NCBI GenBank assembly: GCA_027919835.1
Contig: JANVFP010000041.1
Location: 310,001-374,000, forward strand
From: Lentinula raphanica
Taxonomy: Eukaryota; Basidiomycota; Agaricomycetes; Agaricales; Omphalotaceae
Length of the DNA stretch: 64,000 bases
Reading direction: 5' to 3'
Shown here: positions 1 to 12,159 of the stretch, piece after piece
How the letters are laid out: every line of letters starts with the position of its first letter
Position numbering within the stretch: position 1 is the first letter of the stretch
Program-made: the position numbers and the translations under genes
Notes under the pieces: generated by a model
Seen by the model: the letters and a program-made list of their open reading frames with translations, nothing else
Databases searched by the model: none
What the model was told of the DNA's origin: nothing

Positions 1-2941
1 GGATCTGCTGTAGGCATTACATCGTCTCGCACCAAGAGCCGCAGCCGTCGTCCCAAAGACGACACCAACACAGTCTCGAGCGCACCTTCCAAATCGCATT
101 CGAGTTTGTTGTCTGCCGCTCGACCTTCTCAAAGGGGTCAGAGAGAAGACCCTCCGAGCGGTATTTCAGCCTCCACCACGCCTTTGAGTGCCACTCGAGA
201 TGTCCAGCAAACCACCGCGAGCATTCCAGCACGCAAAGTCAGTCAATCTTACCAAACCAAGCAGGAGAGCCCCGCGTATCGTGAAACGACCCCGGATCGT
301 TCGAAACAGGGAAGTTCCAATACCCGGCTTCCGATTACTCCCCAGGCTCCTCATAGTGGTTCCTATACCTCAGCCCTTGCCCCGCGCGAGAAATACGTGG
401 TTGACTTGGCCAATAAATATCTGCACGCAGATATGGCACACGTTAAGATACTTCCTGTCCGAGAGTTTGCGAAGGATGTATTGAATCTGGACCTAGATGA
501 CAAGACTGATTATAAAGTGTCAGGGAAAAGGGAGAGGGCGTTTGAACAGTACTTGAAGACTGTGGACCATGCGAAGAACGAGAGAGACGAAAACCTCTAT
601 CCTGATCTTATCCACCTACTCAACAGACTTCCGAGCAAGGAGACAAATCAAGTCGTCTTTTATGTTCAAGATCCCAAAGAAGTTCGGGGATCTCATGTAG
701 GGCACAAGCCAGATATCGGGGCTGTATTCAAAGAGCTTGCAGAAGGGGAGAGCAGAAAGAGACTGTCTCGCAAGGAGGGGAATACAGTTCTATGGGGCCA
801 CTTGCTGACAGTTGTTGAATGTAAAGTGGCTAAAGGTAAGCTGCTCGAATGGGAATGTATGTTCTTCCACAACCTTGGCTTCTTCGGGTGCTCAATCCGC
901 TGCTTCCACAGATGAACCAGGGAGAAACCTTGAAGCACGCGGGACCGCCCAGTCGAGCACAAGCAGCACAGGCTCTGGGCGCATCTCAAAGCGAGCTCGA
1001 GCAGAGAGCACAGATGAAGGTACGAACCAATATTGTTTGTAAAGTGTTATTGTGCCTCAAGAGTCAAGATCCCTCTCATAGTATTAGAAACCACGGAGAA
1101 ACGAGCATCCAAAGCCAGTCGCTCCTCAAGTACATCTGACGTGCATTCAAGTACGAGTATAAACACAGAGCTCAACAGTTCGGCGTATAGTTATCCGCAA
1201 GAATTATCGAATCCGATTCTTGCGAAGATGAAGGATCGGAAGGAAGCCCCAACTGTGAGAAGACAGGCTTTCGGATACGGACGTGATCTACGTTGCTTCG
1301 GCGTGCCACGTGACTTCGTCACCCTTTTTCTCATCGACTCCCATCTTGTTCGAGCACTTTTCTACGACCATTCGGTAATGACAATATTGTTTCTCTGCAC
1401 ATATTTGCGCGCTGATCATGATCTGCTATGCTTTTCTCCAATAGATAGTTGTCGAGTCCAAGGCATGTTCATTTGTCCATGTCATTTACGTGCTGGAACT
1501 AATTCCTACTGTCTTAGTGTTTAAACCTCAGGGAAACAGAGGATCGACATATTTTCGGAAGAATGATCGACCATATATGTGCCAAACCACTGGAACGGCT
1601 TGGCTTTGTTGATGGTTTCCACGTACCATTTATGAAGAACAACCAGAGTCTCAGAGACGCTACGAATCTACCCCTACACCGCGCAGATGAAGAGTATCCA
1701 TCTAGCTTTCTTATACAAAGGGGAGAAGAGGACTCTGAAACTGGGACGCGTTATATTTCGTTCTAACGGCGTCATTGGGCGAGGTACCTCGGTCACCGAG
1801 GTGGAGTGCCTGTGCACTAATCCTAACATCTGTCCCGGTGGTCGATGTGAATGGAAAAACAAGAATCTTGTTCTCAAACTCAGCTACCCGAGCGCAACGC
1901 GCGCCTCCGAGAACGAGTTCAAGAAGAGATGGACGAAATTGGCGAGCCATTCGGGTTCCCCGCATGCCTGGGTTCTCAATCATCTACCGACAATCTACTA
2001 CTCATTCGATATCCACTTCCGCGATGATTCTCCACAGCAAAACTTGAAGCGCAGGTTCGGAACAGCATATGAGATGCGTGTCCTCCGAGGGGTCATCATG
2101 GAGAAATTGGAACCGCTCACGAGTCTTAAGACTGCTGAGGAGTGTGCTCAGGTGTTCTACGACGTTCTCCAATGTGAGTATCCCAACCTTCCTTTGCACT
2201 GACTGTACTTGAACGAAGAGTTATTCAGGTCATCACTGGGTCTGGGAGTATCCCAAAATACTTCACCGAGATATCAGCCAGGGCAATATCATGGTGCGCG
2301 TGAAGAATGGGCGCAAATATGGTGTTCTCAATGATTGGGATCTCGCTTCGTTGGCGGACGATCTACAAGAAGGGGCCACCTCTCAATATCGGACGGGAAC
2401 GAGACCTTCGATGGCCCATGAGCAACAGGCTCGCAACTGGGAAGGCCCTCATCAATATCGTCACGATGTAGAATCGCTCTTCTATGTGATGATGTTGTTC
2501 ACGTTCTTATACTCCAAACCAAGCAAAATGGTTTCAAACCCTGTCGACGAGCAATTCCATTACCAAAATTGGCATCAGTTCGATGATGGAACGTCCAAGA
2601 AATGTATGATCATGGCTTTGAATTCTCCTTGGAAACCCCCAGTGACACCCTTCTTTATCCATTTTTCCGACTGGTTGGATGAGATCCAGGTCCGTTTCTG
2701 CTGGGGCTTCAACGAGCAGGGAACTGTTATGCAAAGAAAACGAGATGCCGAACGACGCGGTATGCAATTGCGAACGCAAAACGTGCTGTCCTACAAGGAC
2801 GAGGAACTAGGTGGACATATCACATACAAGACGATGGTCCAGATCATGCATAAATTCAATGAACAGGGACTACGTACGTATGAGGACGAAATGCAGGAAT
2901 ACATACAGTCACAGGAGATAAATAATATGATTTTAGACTAG
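1..2941 (+). CDS. FunK1-type fungal protein kinase, copy 1 (5' end outside window, possibly damaged)
   Basis: The frame is open from base 1, so the true start lies upstream. An N-terminal FunK1 segment runs to about 835; short exons follow (about 908-1020, 1080-1374). The kinase N-lobe (about 1745-2173) has the ATP lysine in 'NLVLKL'. An intron at 2174-2228 precedes the C-lobe (2229-2941), with catalytic loop 'HRDISQGN', 'NDWDLAS' in place of DFG, and 'GTRPSMA'. FunK1 kinases are expanded in agaricomycetes and their substrates are mostly unknown. Compared with copy 2, the stretch around 1690-1745 is shorter and changes frame without an obvious intron, so this copy may be a recent pseudogene. 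The family call is firm; functionality is uncertain. Confidence 0.75.
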
Positions 2942-3708
2942 GCAAGTTTCATCAGTCGCATTGTGTACAAACATAGACCCTTTCCATACTCTTCTTTGCT
3001 AGTATTGCCATGTACTCATCCTAGTAACTGATACCCAATATGCAGACAACTTCAGTGGAATACTCGATTTGAACATACTGAAAGTTCCGCCCAGGTTCTG
3101 CCTCGATTGTCTACATTCACACCTTGTTATCTTACAGAAATGCAAATTGTTCATGACTCTATGGCATTGGAATTACTTTCTGGTTTGTTCTCGGATAATG
3201 CCTCATAGGCGTAAATTTAGGTAGAATTCTATAAGGCTCTGCACAAAACAATATACAGCAACATGCAGTATAATTGTTAAAAGAATAAAGAAAACAGAAA
3301 CCGCAATTCCGAGCAATAGGTGTATTAGGTTCTTTGCTTCACTGCCCAGCCTCACCATTTTCTTTCGGATCGCATATGCATCTGATTCGGGTTGCTACAA
3401 TAGAGAGAATGAAGTTTCTTGGTTTCTGCGATTGACTCATCTCGAATCATAGTACAAAGATTGAAGTTAATGCGAGACCCCGACGAAGACGAGCGCGATG
3501 AGGAGGGGTAGTGAAAAGAGTATGGGCGCCAAATCCGGCCTATCCCTCATCACCTTACCATCTTGTCTATCGATACGACTCGGAGCGGACTACGTTGTTG
3601 ACCCATCTCGCGGTCCACTTTACTACTAAGGCATGCCACTCTGTTCAATTGGACCATGTACCCTCATCAATTTTCTGTCGTCTCAGTTAGCGAATCTTAC
3701 TTGAGAAG
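2942..3708. other. Intergenic, FunK1 copies 1 and 2
   Basis: No coding segment was recognised. In particular, no match to the N-terminal FunK1 exons of copy 1 was found, so copy 2 seems to lack that module rather than having it split off. Confidence 0.5.
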
Positions 3709-5124
3709 ATGACTGTCCATCTATCATCATGCGACAAACCTCTGGACAAGCTTGACTTCGTTGATGGTATCAAAGCCGATTTCATGAAGAATAACAAGAG
3801 TTCCAGGGAGGCCGCGACGCTTTCACTCCACAGTGCAGACATTGAGTACTCACTGAGCCAACTCTTCGAACTCATTCAAGGATCTCGCACACTTTCCTTC
3901 ACGGATGAAGATGGCGTAGAGCGCGCGGTTCACTTCGGACACGTTGCCTTTCGTTCTCATAGCACCATCGGACGAGGAACCATGGTTATTGAGGTTCAGT
4001 GTTCGTGCAGAAGCTGTGGAAATGGCTGCGACTGGAAGGAGAAGAACCTAGTCATGAAGCTGAGATTTTCAAGCAAAACCCGTGCCTCCGAGTCAGAGTT
4101 CCTGGAGGAAATGGAGGCCATCGCGAAGAAGGATTTTAAGCACCGCTGGGCTCTCAATCATCTTCCCAAAATCTACTGCTCGTTCGATCTTCAACTCCGT
4201 GACGATTCACTCCAACAAAATCTGGAACCCATATTTGGACGTGTGCATGAGATGCGTGTTGTCAGAGGGACGATCCAGGAGAGATTAGAGCCACTGACGA
4301 GTCTTGAGACGGCAAAGGAGTGCGCCCAAGCGTTCTACGATGTCCTTCAGTGTGAGTCTCTTAGTATGTCTTTCTCGAGAGTGCTTCAATGAACAGATTC
4401 TCTAGGTCACCACTGGGTCTGGCAGCACCCCAAAATCCTTCACCGTGATATCAGCCAGGGAAATATCATGGTCCGTGTGAAGGATGGGCGCAAATATGGT
4501 GTTCTCAATGATTGGGATCTCGCTTCGTGGGCAGATGATCTACGAAAAGTGGCCACCTCTCGATATCGGACGGGAACGAGACCTTCGATGGCTCATGAGC
4601 AACAAGCTCACCGTTGGGAAGGCCCTCATCAATATCGTCACGATGTAGAATCGCTCTTCTATGTGATGGTGTTGTTTACATTCTTATACTCCAAACCAAG
4701 CAAAGCGGTCTCAAACCCTGTTGATGAGCAATTCCATTACGAAAATTGGCATCAGTTCAGTGATAGAGAGTTGTATGACAAGAAATGCAATATCATGCAT
4801 CCGAATACTGCTTGGTCACCCCCAATGACACCCTTCTTTGTTCATTTCAATGACTGGTTGGATGAGATCCAGAACCGTTTCGCCTGCGGCTTCCACGAAA
4901 AGTGCAGTTTTCTTCTCGCCAAAGACGCTGCCGAACGACGACCTGGTAGACAATTGCGGCCGTACAACTTGCAGTCCTACAAGGACGATGAACTAGGCGG
5001 TCATATCACATACAAGACGATGGTTGAGATCATGCATAGATTCAATGAGCAGGAACTAAGTACGCATGATGGTGAAGCAGAGCAATACTTAGAGTCACAG
5101 GAGATAGATATCGACTCAGACTAG
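3709..5124 (+). CDS. FunK1-type fungal protein kinase, copy 2
   Basis: Two exons, 3709-4351 and 4406-5124, joined by a 54-nt GT-AG intron, give an in-frame 453-residue protein. It starts at an ATG aligned with an internal position of copy 1, so it has the kinase domain but not the N-terminal FunK1 module. Visible kinase parts are the Gly-rich 'GRGTMV', the lysine in 'NLVMKL', 'HRDISQGN', 'NDWDLAS' and 'GTRPSMA'. It is the best preserved of the four tandem copies and very similar to copy 1 in the last exon. Predicted role: Ser/Thr protein kinase, substrate unknown. An upstream exon with a different leader cannot be excluded. Confidence 0.78.
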
Positions 5125-5561
5125 GCAAGTTCACTTATTTTCTTCATTTACGGATATACATAGACCATTTTCACAATGTATCTGTTTTCCTTCGCTATCA
5201 TCATGTACTTTGCGTGTCGCACTCATTCTGATCAATCTGAGGGCAGGAACTGATACACAACTTGCAACAACTGTTCTATTACCTCAACTCTCGCACTATT
5301 CATACAGCTTCTCTAATAAAGGAGGCATCAGTCTCGTCCGAAAACTCGAAACCTTGTCGAAATCGTTTGCGGTTCACAGGCGTCCTCGAGGCGCTCGGCA
5401 CAACTTAGAGCTTGATGTCAACGTGTAAATATTGACTCCTCATGTTGTCAACATCCTCTTAGCTTTCCATTTTCTTTGGGGGCTTCAAACGAGCTCGCTA
5501 GACTCTCATTGTATTCCCTCGCTTGTTGTGCTCTACTTTCCTCCACGTACCTTCCACAGTG
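5125..5561. other. Intergenic, FunK1 copies 2 and 3
   Basis: No gene recognised. The motif gcgtcctcgaggc near 5380 recurs near 6923 between copies 3 and 4, consistent with intergenic DNA having been duplicated together with the kinase copies. Confidence 0.4.
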
Positions 5562-6506
5562 ATGGTGAATCCGGATGATTCAAGTCACCAGTGTGACATG
5601 CAATACTCAACACCCAGAGACTCGAGACTGACGGCTTCATTGGATCTTGGAAATGCAAATGAATGTGCTCGATGCTTATACGACGTTGTTCTTATGTGTA
5701 AGTCGCCAATCATACTCGTTTTTAATTTGAAGTGTTGCTGAAACAACATGATTCATAGGTCAACATCAGCTCTCGTTGCCGGTACAATCACAAGCCCTTC
5801 ACGGCGAAAATGGTCATCACCCTGAGGGCAAATCGGAAGGGTGCAATTCGTATAGGGTAGATAACCTTAACGCTGCCCAACTCAGCGATCCCGGGGATCT
5901 GGTTATTACTTGGGCAGGCTTGGACTTGGGCCTGGGCGATGGTACCAGATCTCATTGTCGAACAGGAACAAGACCTTACTTGGCATATGAGCAAAATCGT
6001 TTAGAATGGAACTTATCTGGCCCTCATCCGAAATATTGTCACGAGATAGAGTCCCTCTTCTACGTGATGTTATTATTCACGTTCTTACACTCTGAACCCA
6101 GAAGAGAGATCCCGAAACCTGTAGACGAGCGAATCCGATACGAACAATGGCATCAGCTTGACGATGAAGCGTTGGATTACAAGAAACGTCACGATATCAT
6201 GTTTCCAACACTCGACGCTGCTTTGTCACCCCCGGTGACACCCTTCTTTGTTCATTTTTCCGATTGGTTGTATGATATCTACGACTATTTCTGCCGCGGC
6301 TTCACCAAACAGGCAGGTTTTATACGAGCAAAACGAGCTGCTGCCAGACAACCCGGTGGAAAATGACGGCGGCGTGACTTGAAAGTGCAGACCTTTGAAG
6401 ACGATACACTAGGTGGCCATATCTCATATGGAGTACTGGTTTCCATCATGCACGAATTTAATAGGGAGGAATTACTTACGCATGATCGCGAAGTGCAGGA
6501 TCCCAA
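5562..6506 (+). pseudogene. FunK1-type kinase, copy 3 (C-lobe remnant with nonsense codon)
   Basis: Exon 5562-5697 and a second exon from 5759 flank an intron at the position conserved in all copies. The N-lobe is absent. The segment aligned with HRDISQGN reads about 'HGENGHHP', so the catalytic Asp is lost, and the DWD motif is unrecognisable. The activation/C-lobe part ('GTRPYLA', 'PVTPFFVHFSDWL') is still clear. An in-frame TGA at 6364-6366 replaces the TGG present in copy 4, and the same frame continues to about 6506 with family-like sequence ('DDTLGGHIS'). This is a kinase pseudogene. Confidence 0.8.
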
Positions 6507-7166
6507 GTTAAAGCCAGGTGAGTCGGTTTTGGATTGGGATCCAGATTCGTACTACGCAAGTTGTTATTCCTTTGTATATGATCATGAATATAGAGGGCCA
6601 ATTCTCTGCTGTCTCTGTCATTTGCACTTTTCATCATGTACTTACTTCTACCTATCAATTTAAAACTCGTAGTAAACTCAACTGGCATACAAGAGCCGCA
6701 GTCATTTCTTCAACATCGTCCAAGAAAGTAGGCTTTCATACAGGTAGCGTACCAAGCATGTAAAAGCGGCTAACCAGCCGTTGTTGTGCTGTCCTGGGCA
6801 TGCAATGAACACGGCAGGGTTCGGAGGTCCTCGCGCACTGACATCTGGGAAACTTTACTAGGTGGCATCTGGTGGCATCCTGTGGCCACTGGCATCCTTT
6901 CGGGTTGACAAGTTGACAAGCGTCCTCGAGGCTCGGCTACAGCCTAGCCTGAAGGCTTCGGCACTCGCCATTGGCCACTCTTGACTGGTTACTGCCAGCA
7001 TCCAGACGTTCGACTAGAAAGCAGCCTCGTGCTCAATTGGCATTTGAGGGTCATAGTGAATTCTACTTGCCTTACTACTTCATCGCATTGTACGCCAAAT
7101 GATCTTCATTCCGAAAACTAGCCACTGATCTGGTACATTGAAGCTACACCGTCACCGGGTGTTAAC
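6507..7166. other. Intergenic, FunK1 copies 3 and 4
   Basis: No gene seen. Short direct repeats such as 'ggtggcatc' occur around 6860-6880. The gcgtcctcgaggc motif shared with 5380 lies near 6923. Confidence 0.4.
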
Positions 7167-8056
7167 ATGCGATGCTCAACAGTCAACCACTTGGAGCTGG
7201 AGCTTCACTTGACTCTCACAACTTCAAAGCAATGTGCTCGATCGCTCTATGATGTTATCCTACGTAGTGAGCCTTTGCATCAAATTGCTTTCAAACTTGA
7301 AATTTCCGACATAGAATTTTCACAGGTCATCATTGTCTCTGCAACTCACATTCCCGAACCCTTTACAGCGATATTGACCAGGGTAATTCAAACAATGAGT
7401 GCGAATCACATAGTAGGGTCAAATCCAGTGGTATCATTCTTGGAGATTGGAATTTCGCCGCATGGGTGGCCAACATAGCTGATGGACCTGCAGAGTCTCG
7501 ATTCCGGATAGGAACGAGACCTTACATAGCTCATGAGCAACATGATTCCGACTGGAAAGGCCCTCGTCAATATCGTCACGATTTGGAGGCCCTGTTCTAC
7601 GTGATAGTATTATCCACGTCTTTACACTCCAAACCCAGAAAAGAGGTCTCAAACTCTGTCGACAAAAAGTATCGATACCACGAATGGTATCAGTTGGATG
7701 ATACAACTATGTTCGACCTGAAGAGCCAACTGATGTACCGTGCGTGGTCTCCCCCAGTGACACCCTTCTTTACCCATGTCTTCGAATGGTTGGGTCAGAT
7801 CCAGATTAGTTTCCGCCATGGCTTCGCCAAACAGGCTGATTTTCTGCAAGCAAAACAAGCTGCTGAACGACCTGGTGGAAAATGGAGGCCGCCCGAGTTG
7901 CAGTTTTATAAGGACGATATATTGGATGGACATATCTCATATATGAAGATGGTTTCTATCATGCATGAGTTCAACGAGCTAGAACTAGATACGCGCGACA
8001 GTGAAGCGCAGGAATACTTACAGTCACAGAAGATGCTACAGTCCGAGGAATCGTGA
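7167..8056 (+). pseudogene. FunK1-type kinase, copy 4 (intact C-lobe-only reading frame)
   Basis: Exons 7167-7266 and 7326-8056, with the conserved intron between, give an uninterrupted frame of 276 codons. It begins at the ATG equivalent to the 'MRVVRG' point of copy 2, so the Gly-rich loop and ATP lysine are missing. The HRD motif reads 'YSDIDQGN' and NDWDLAS reads 'GDWNFAA'. It cannot be a normal kinase. The frame has nevertheless stayed open across two exons, so it could encode a regulatory pseudokinase fragment; a decaying copy is more likely. Confidence 0.65.
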
Positions 8057-8306
8057 ACTGGACAGTAGGCTTATCCCGTTGTCTCAAAATATATCAGTTG
8101 TGTTTGTCCCAACACTATGCTGTGTGCATTATGATCCGACTCCCTGGCATACGACTCGTCTTTGATTATCCAGTGACTTGGACATTCACCGGAAGGTCAT
8201 TCACGGGTTGATTGTCTTGTAACATTCAGGCTTATAGAACAAGAGAATATGTCAGAGTCATCTCTGTCGTTTCATGGTCAGGACTCTGTTCTATGATCTT
8301 TCGAAT

Positions 8307-10217
8307 TGAACGAGCTTACTGTACACTGAAAACCTCCGTATGCAACCCAACTCCACCTATCTTCCTCAGCAGACTTGACTTCGCAACCGCATTGGATGCC
8401 TCCCTTGTCAAACTTCCCGGTCCACTTGCACAAACAGCAATCCCGCCTCCAAGTGCAACCCATTGCAACTTCGCCGAAGCCTCTGCTAGAGCAGGACAAG
8501 CCTCCGGGTCGCGCACTAGATGATTTCGAGGTACCTCCTCGAATTCGAAATCATCACTCATAGGCGATGCCGACGACTCCGACCTAGCAGTCTGGTCCTC
8601 CGCATCTCACTTCCCCCGCATACTGATCCAGTGTTCACCCTTACATTTCACGTCCTCGCCATCACTTCTACCCACAAAACAGCATTCTCCCTTCCTCGCC
8701 AGCGGCGTCGTCAGATCCTACAGAGTCTTCGACGTATCCCAGTCTCTGTGCGAGCACCAACACATCCGAGTTCAGGATCGAAGGGACGGCCTCGGGGTTA
8801 CACAGACAGGTCACATAGACGGAAATTTGTAGATCCAAATCTGGGCAGTCGGCGACAACGTTGGCGATTGAGAGGATAAGCGAGGTGAACCAGTTGATTC
8901 CGGGATAGGAGCGGAGACACCAGATGAACTCGATTCGGCGGGTACGTTCGTTGTTCGGTTGACCGAGACGAGCACAATGGCCTACGATGTCATCGAGGAC
9001 ACCGATGGTGAACGTCGCACCGCTTCCGCCAGCAATGAGGAGAACAGTCTCGTAATGACCCAAGTCGAGAGAGCATCCGCCGTAGGGACCGTCGAGCATG
9101 ACTTGGACAGGAACCTCAGCAAGGACTGCGGGTTGGTCCGAGAGGGATGATTGATCATCATTGGAGATCGCTTTCTTCTTCTTCTCGGCCACCCACATAG
9201 CGTTTTGTGCTAATACAGCTTTCCCTTCCACATCAGCATAATCGTTTAAAGCCCTAGTCCAGTCACCAGCAACTCGAGCACCGAGAATAATTCCTCGGCC
9301 ACTTTCGGAAGGGAAGGTGCTGCGAGACAGGTGACATTCGTAGGCGCGTTCATAATCGTGAGTGGATGGCTTTCGAACACACGCCCGGAGAAGAATACTC
9401 GCAGACGAACGTGTTGTCCTGCGATCCAATTCGTGTCACAGTCTTGTACTCGAATCTGTATCGATAGTCGCGCTTAGACAAAAGCAAAGAGAAACGAATC
9501 GAATGACGAACCGAGGTCATGTTAATATCCGATGCGGTCAAGGTGGCATCCTTAATTCTGACACCGTGACACGTAGCATTCTCATTAGGATATCCGCAGT
9601 GTAGAAAGCCAATAAAGGGAATACCCAAGGGTGGCATATATCGTGTGGTAGTTGATCGTTATGAAGAACACGACGAAACCCAGAACGCTGCAGAAAGGAT
9701 ACAAGACAAGGATTGTCGATAACCACAGAAACTGCGCACGAAACAAGAGAACTTACTGCACGACCCAGAAGAAATCCCAAAACCACTTCCTGACCGGCCT
9801 CAAACTCGTCAACACTATACCACACAGGGCACCTAATGCTGCCAATCCGCTCGTCTCTGTTTGCGCACCGATGATCTGGATATTGTACTGCAGATGATTG
9901 CGGCTCCAGAGTGAACCGTGAACGACAGCTCCGAGGAAAAGACATCGTCCGGACCAGCGGTGAATGTAGTCGACTTTCTCATATCTATGGCCTGGTCCAA
10001 GGAGGAAAGATACGATGGAGTTCTTCGTGGAGAAAAGGAAGACGACGGGTACTTGGGCGAGGGCGAGGAAATTTGTTTGATGGTCGATATCACTATGAGT
10101 GATACAGATGGTCAGGATGCGAATGCAATTCAACCTGCGCGATTGGAGTTGTTGACTAGCTGAGAGTCCATGATGATACAGATGAGAACGATGACCAGAT
10201 ATGCAAGGATAACAAAT
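8307..10217 (-). pseudogene. Ferric/cupric reductase, broken duplicate
   Basis: This is a close copy of the reductase at 23508-25904. Similarity runs from about 8307 to about 10217 and stops inside the transmembrane coding region, so the start codon and first exons are missing. Two single-base frame changes are visible against the intact copy. One base is lost near 9309-9311 ('ggaagggaagg' against 'ggaagaggaagg'). One is gained near 8738-8741 ('tatcccagtc' against 'tatccggtc'). Between them the FAD/NAD-binding frame is open ('GPYGG', 'GGSGATF'). A non-functional relic, unless transcribed as RNA. Confidence 0.88.
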
Positions 10218-12042
10218 CTATCAAGTGCTAGCGCTCAATAATGACAAGGTTCAGAGTTGCAACATTGAGATTTTGAAATTTGAAACTCCGCGGGTTGTCC
10301 ATGTCATTGCTCTATCATCTACTCATGAGCGACAAGTCGAGTCTCTCAGCATTTCTCGAATCCCTACGATCTCAAGACGCTTCAAGCTTTATTCATGGAT
10401 ACATCTATTATTTTGAGGGCAGTGGGCATCAATCGAAGCTCAACCCGTTTGCCGGAAACCTATGCCATACTCTCAGCCTCTCTGTCGCTAGCCGGTCAAT
10501 GTCACTGCTATTTACAAAACCACCTCAATCATCTCAAGCGTCAAGTTTTTCTTGTGTACTCATTACACTTCATAATCCATGGTGCTGTCAAGATGGGATG
10601 GCAAAGTTGAAGAGGCTAGAGCGTGCTGCACAGTGCAAAATTGTCGTTCCTCCACTGGGAATCTTGGGGCCTGTTTCTTCCTTTCATCTTCGATCACGTT
10701 CCCCTCCATGGCAGTCACTTCACAGAGTCTTTCTCTCAAGCTCATTCTGTTCTCTAGGCTTTCCGCTTCAGCTAAATGCTCGCGTTTACACTCGTTTAGA
10801 AAAGAAGACTGGCATCCGCACGAAGCCACCACGGCCGCCAAGTGCTTACTCTGGGGGTCAGGTCATCATCTCGAACAGGGCCTACCTGAGCAGGAATTAC
10901 CTGGATGCACGGAAGAAAACAAAAAAGCAAAACGTCGAGTCGCAGTTCCGATTCAGGTAAGTTGTATTCTATTCATGGAATGCTACAATACACACACTAT
11001 TTGGTCTTTCTGCTAGCACAAAATACAAGATGTTTGGTTGTTCATGCTACGATTTCCCGACCGTCGAATCTGGCTTTAGCTTGACGAACAAAACAAAAGT
11101 TTGGGACACGCTCCCCAAGTCACGACTGTTCAGTAGCAGAGGGTCCGAAGTCTACCGTGCTTTACAAATATTCGCCCCATGACGGTGTCAGGTGAGTGGC
11201 CATTTCTCATCGAATCTGCATGATACCGACCCTCAGTACTGAGCTACAAATTAAATTTCATTTTCCCAAATCAGCGGGATGTACCGCAGCTGCCGCAAAG
11301 AAAGTGACCAATCGACAGGTTTCAGACTCATGCAAGCACCAGTTAGCACGGCGATCCCTACCTGTCATTACTGCATCAAGCCCAGGCGGTGAAGGATGAA
11401 GAAATTTCGGGCATCACCAACGATATGAAGATCTTGCTGTCTTTGTGAGCATTCAAAATCTTCTGTGATATTATCATGAGGTCGGTGTACATGATGTACA
11501 TAGTACATGTGGCCATTGTGAGAAACGGGTCAATGTTGTTCATCCACCTCGGGACGAGATCACATCGAGGATGTTCAATCTCGCCTGGGGCTTGTCCTTC
11601 GCTCTGCTCCAGTACCAAGGACACAAATTGACTCATCACTCTTTGACTATGATCTCACTCCGTTACATCTGCTGCAGATAGTAGGACGGCGCCATCATCT
11701 TCATGCTACCTTGGATTGGAACTGTGGGTCCAAGCTTGAGGCTTCGTCGGGTCTTTTAGTACATATCCTTTTCATATAGTGATTGATTACTTTGATAATC
11801 TTCTACCAAATTATTGTTCCGACAACACAAAGACTTGGAACATTGCATGATTTGATTCTATTGAACACACACTATTCGTGCATGGTACTAGCTGGTACCA
11901 GGCCCATGGGACCATCTAGTGTTGATAAGGATGTACACATGGGCATTTGCCCATATATTATTGACAATCATGTGTCAACAAAACCATAACATATATAAGA
12001 ACACCAGTAAGTAGAGATGAGATTTATCCCACATCAGTAACC
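10218..12042. other. Left part of the gene-poor island
   Basis: No recognisable gene. Open frames here (for example 10280-10960) lack family motifs, splice logic or low-complexity secretion signals. The sequence becomes more AT-rich toward the right end. Confidence 0.45.
11992..11998 (+). promoter_or_regulatory. TATA-like box upstream of the NACHT-WD40 gene
   Basis: TATATAA lies about 45 bases before an ATG at 12043 in a good context (aaccATGtct). An 18-base palindrome, ttgacaatcatgtgtcaa, sits just upstream at 11961-11978. Core promoter function is inferred from position only. Confidence 0.4.
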
Positions 12043-12159
12043 ATGTCTTCTCGTGAACAGGCAACTCACACAAATCAGTAAGTTCCTAATTCTGTCAAGG
12101 AAATGATGATATTCAAAGTTGAGTATGATAGATACTTTGCAGGAGCTCATAACTTCCAA

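Noticed and set aside
10280..10960. 226-codon + strand open frame in the island
   Set aside because: No motif, no splice-consistent neighbours, and composition like intergenic DNA.
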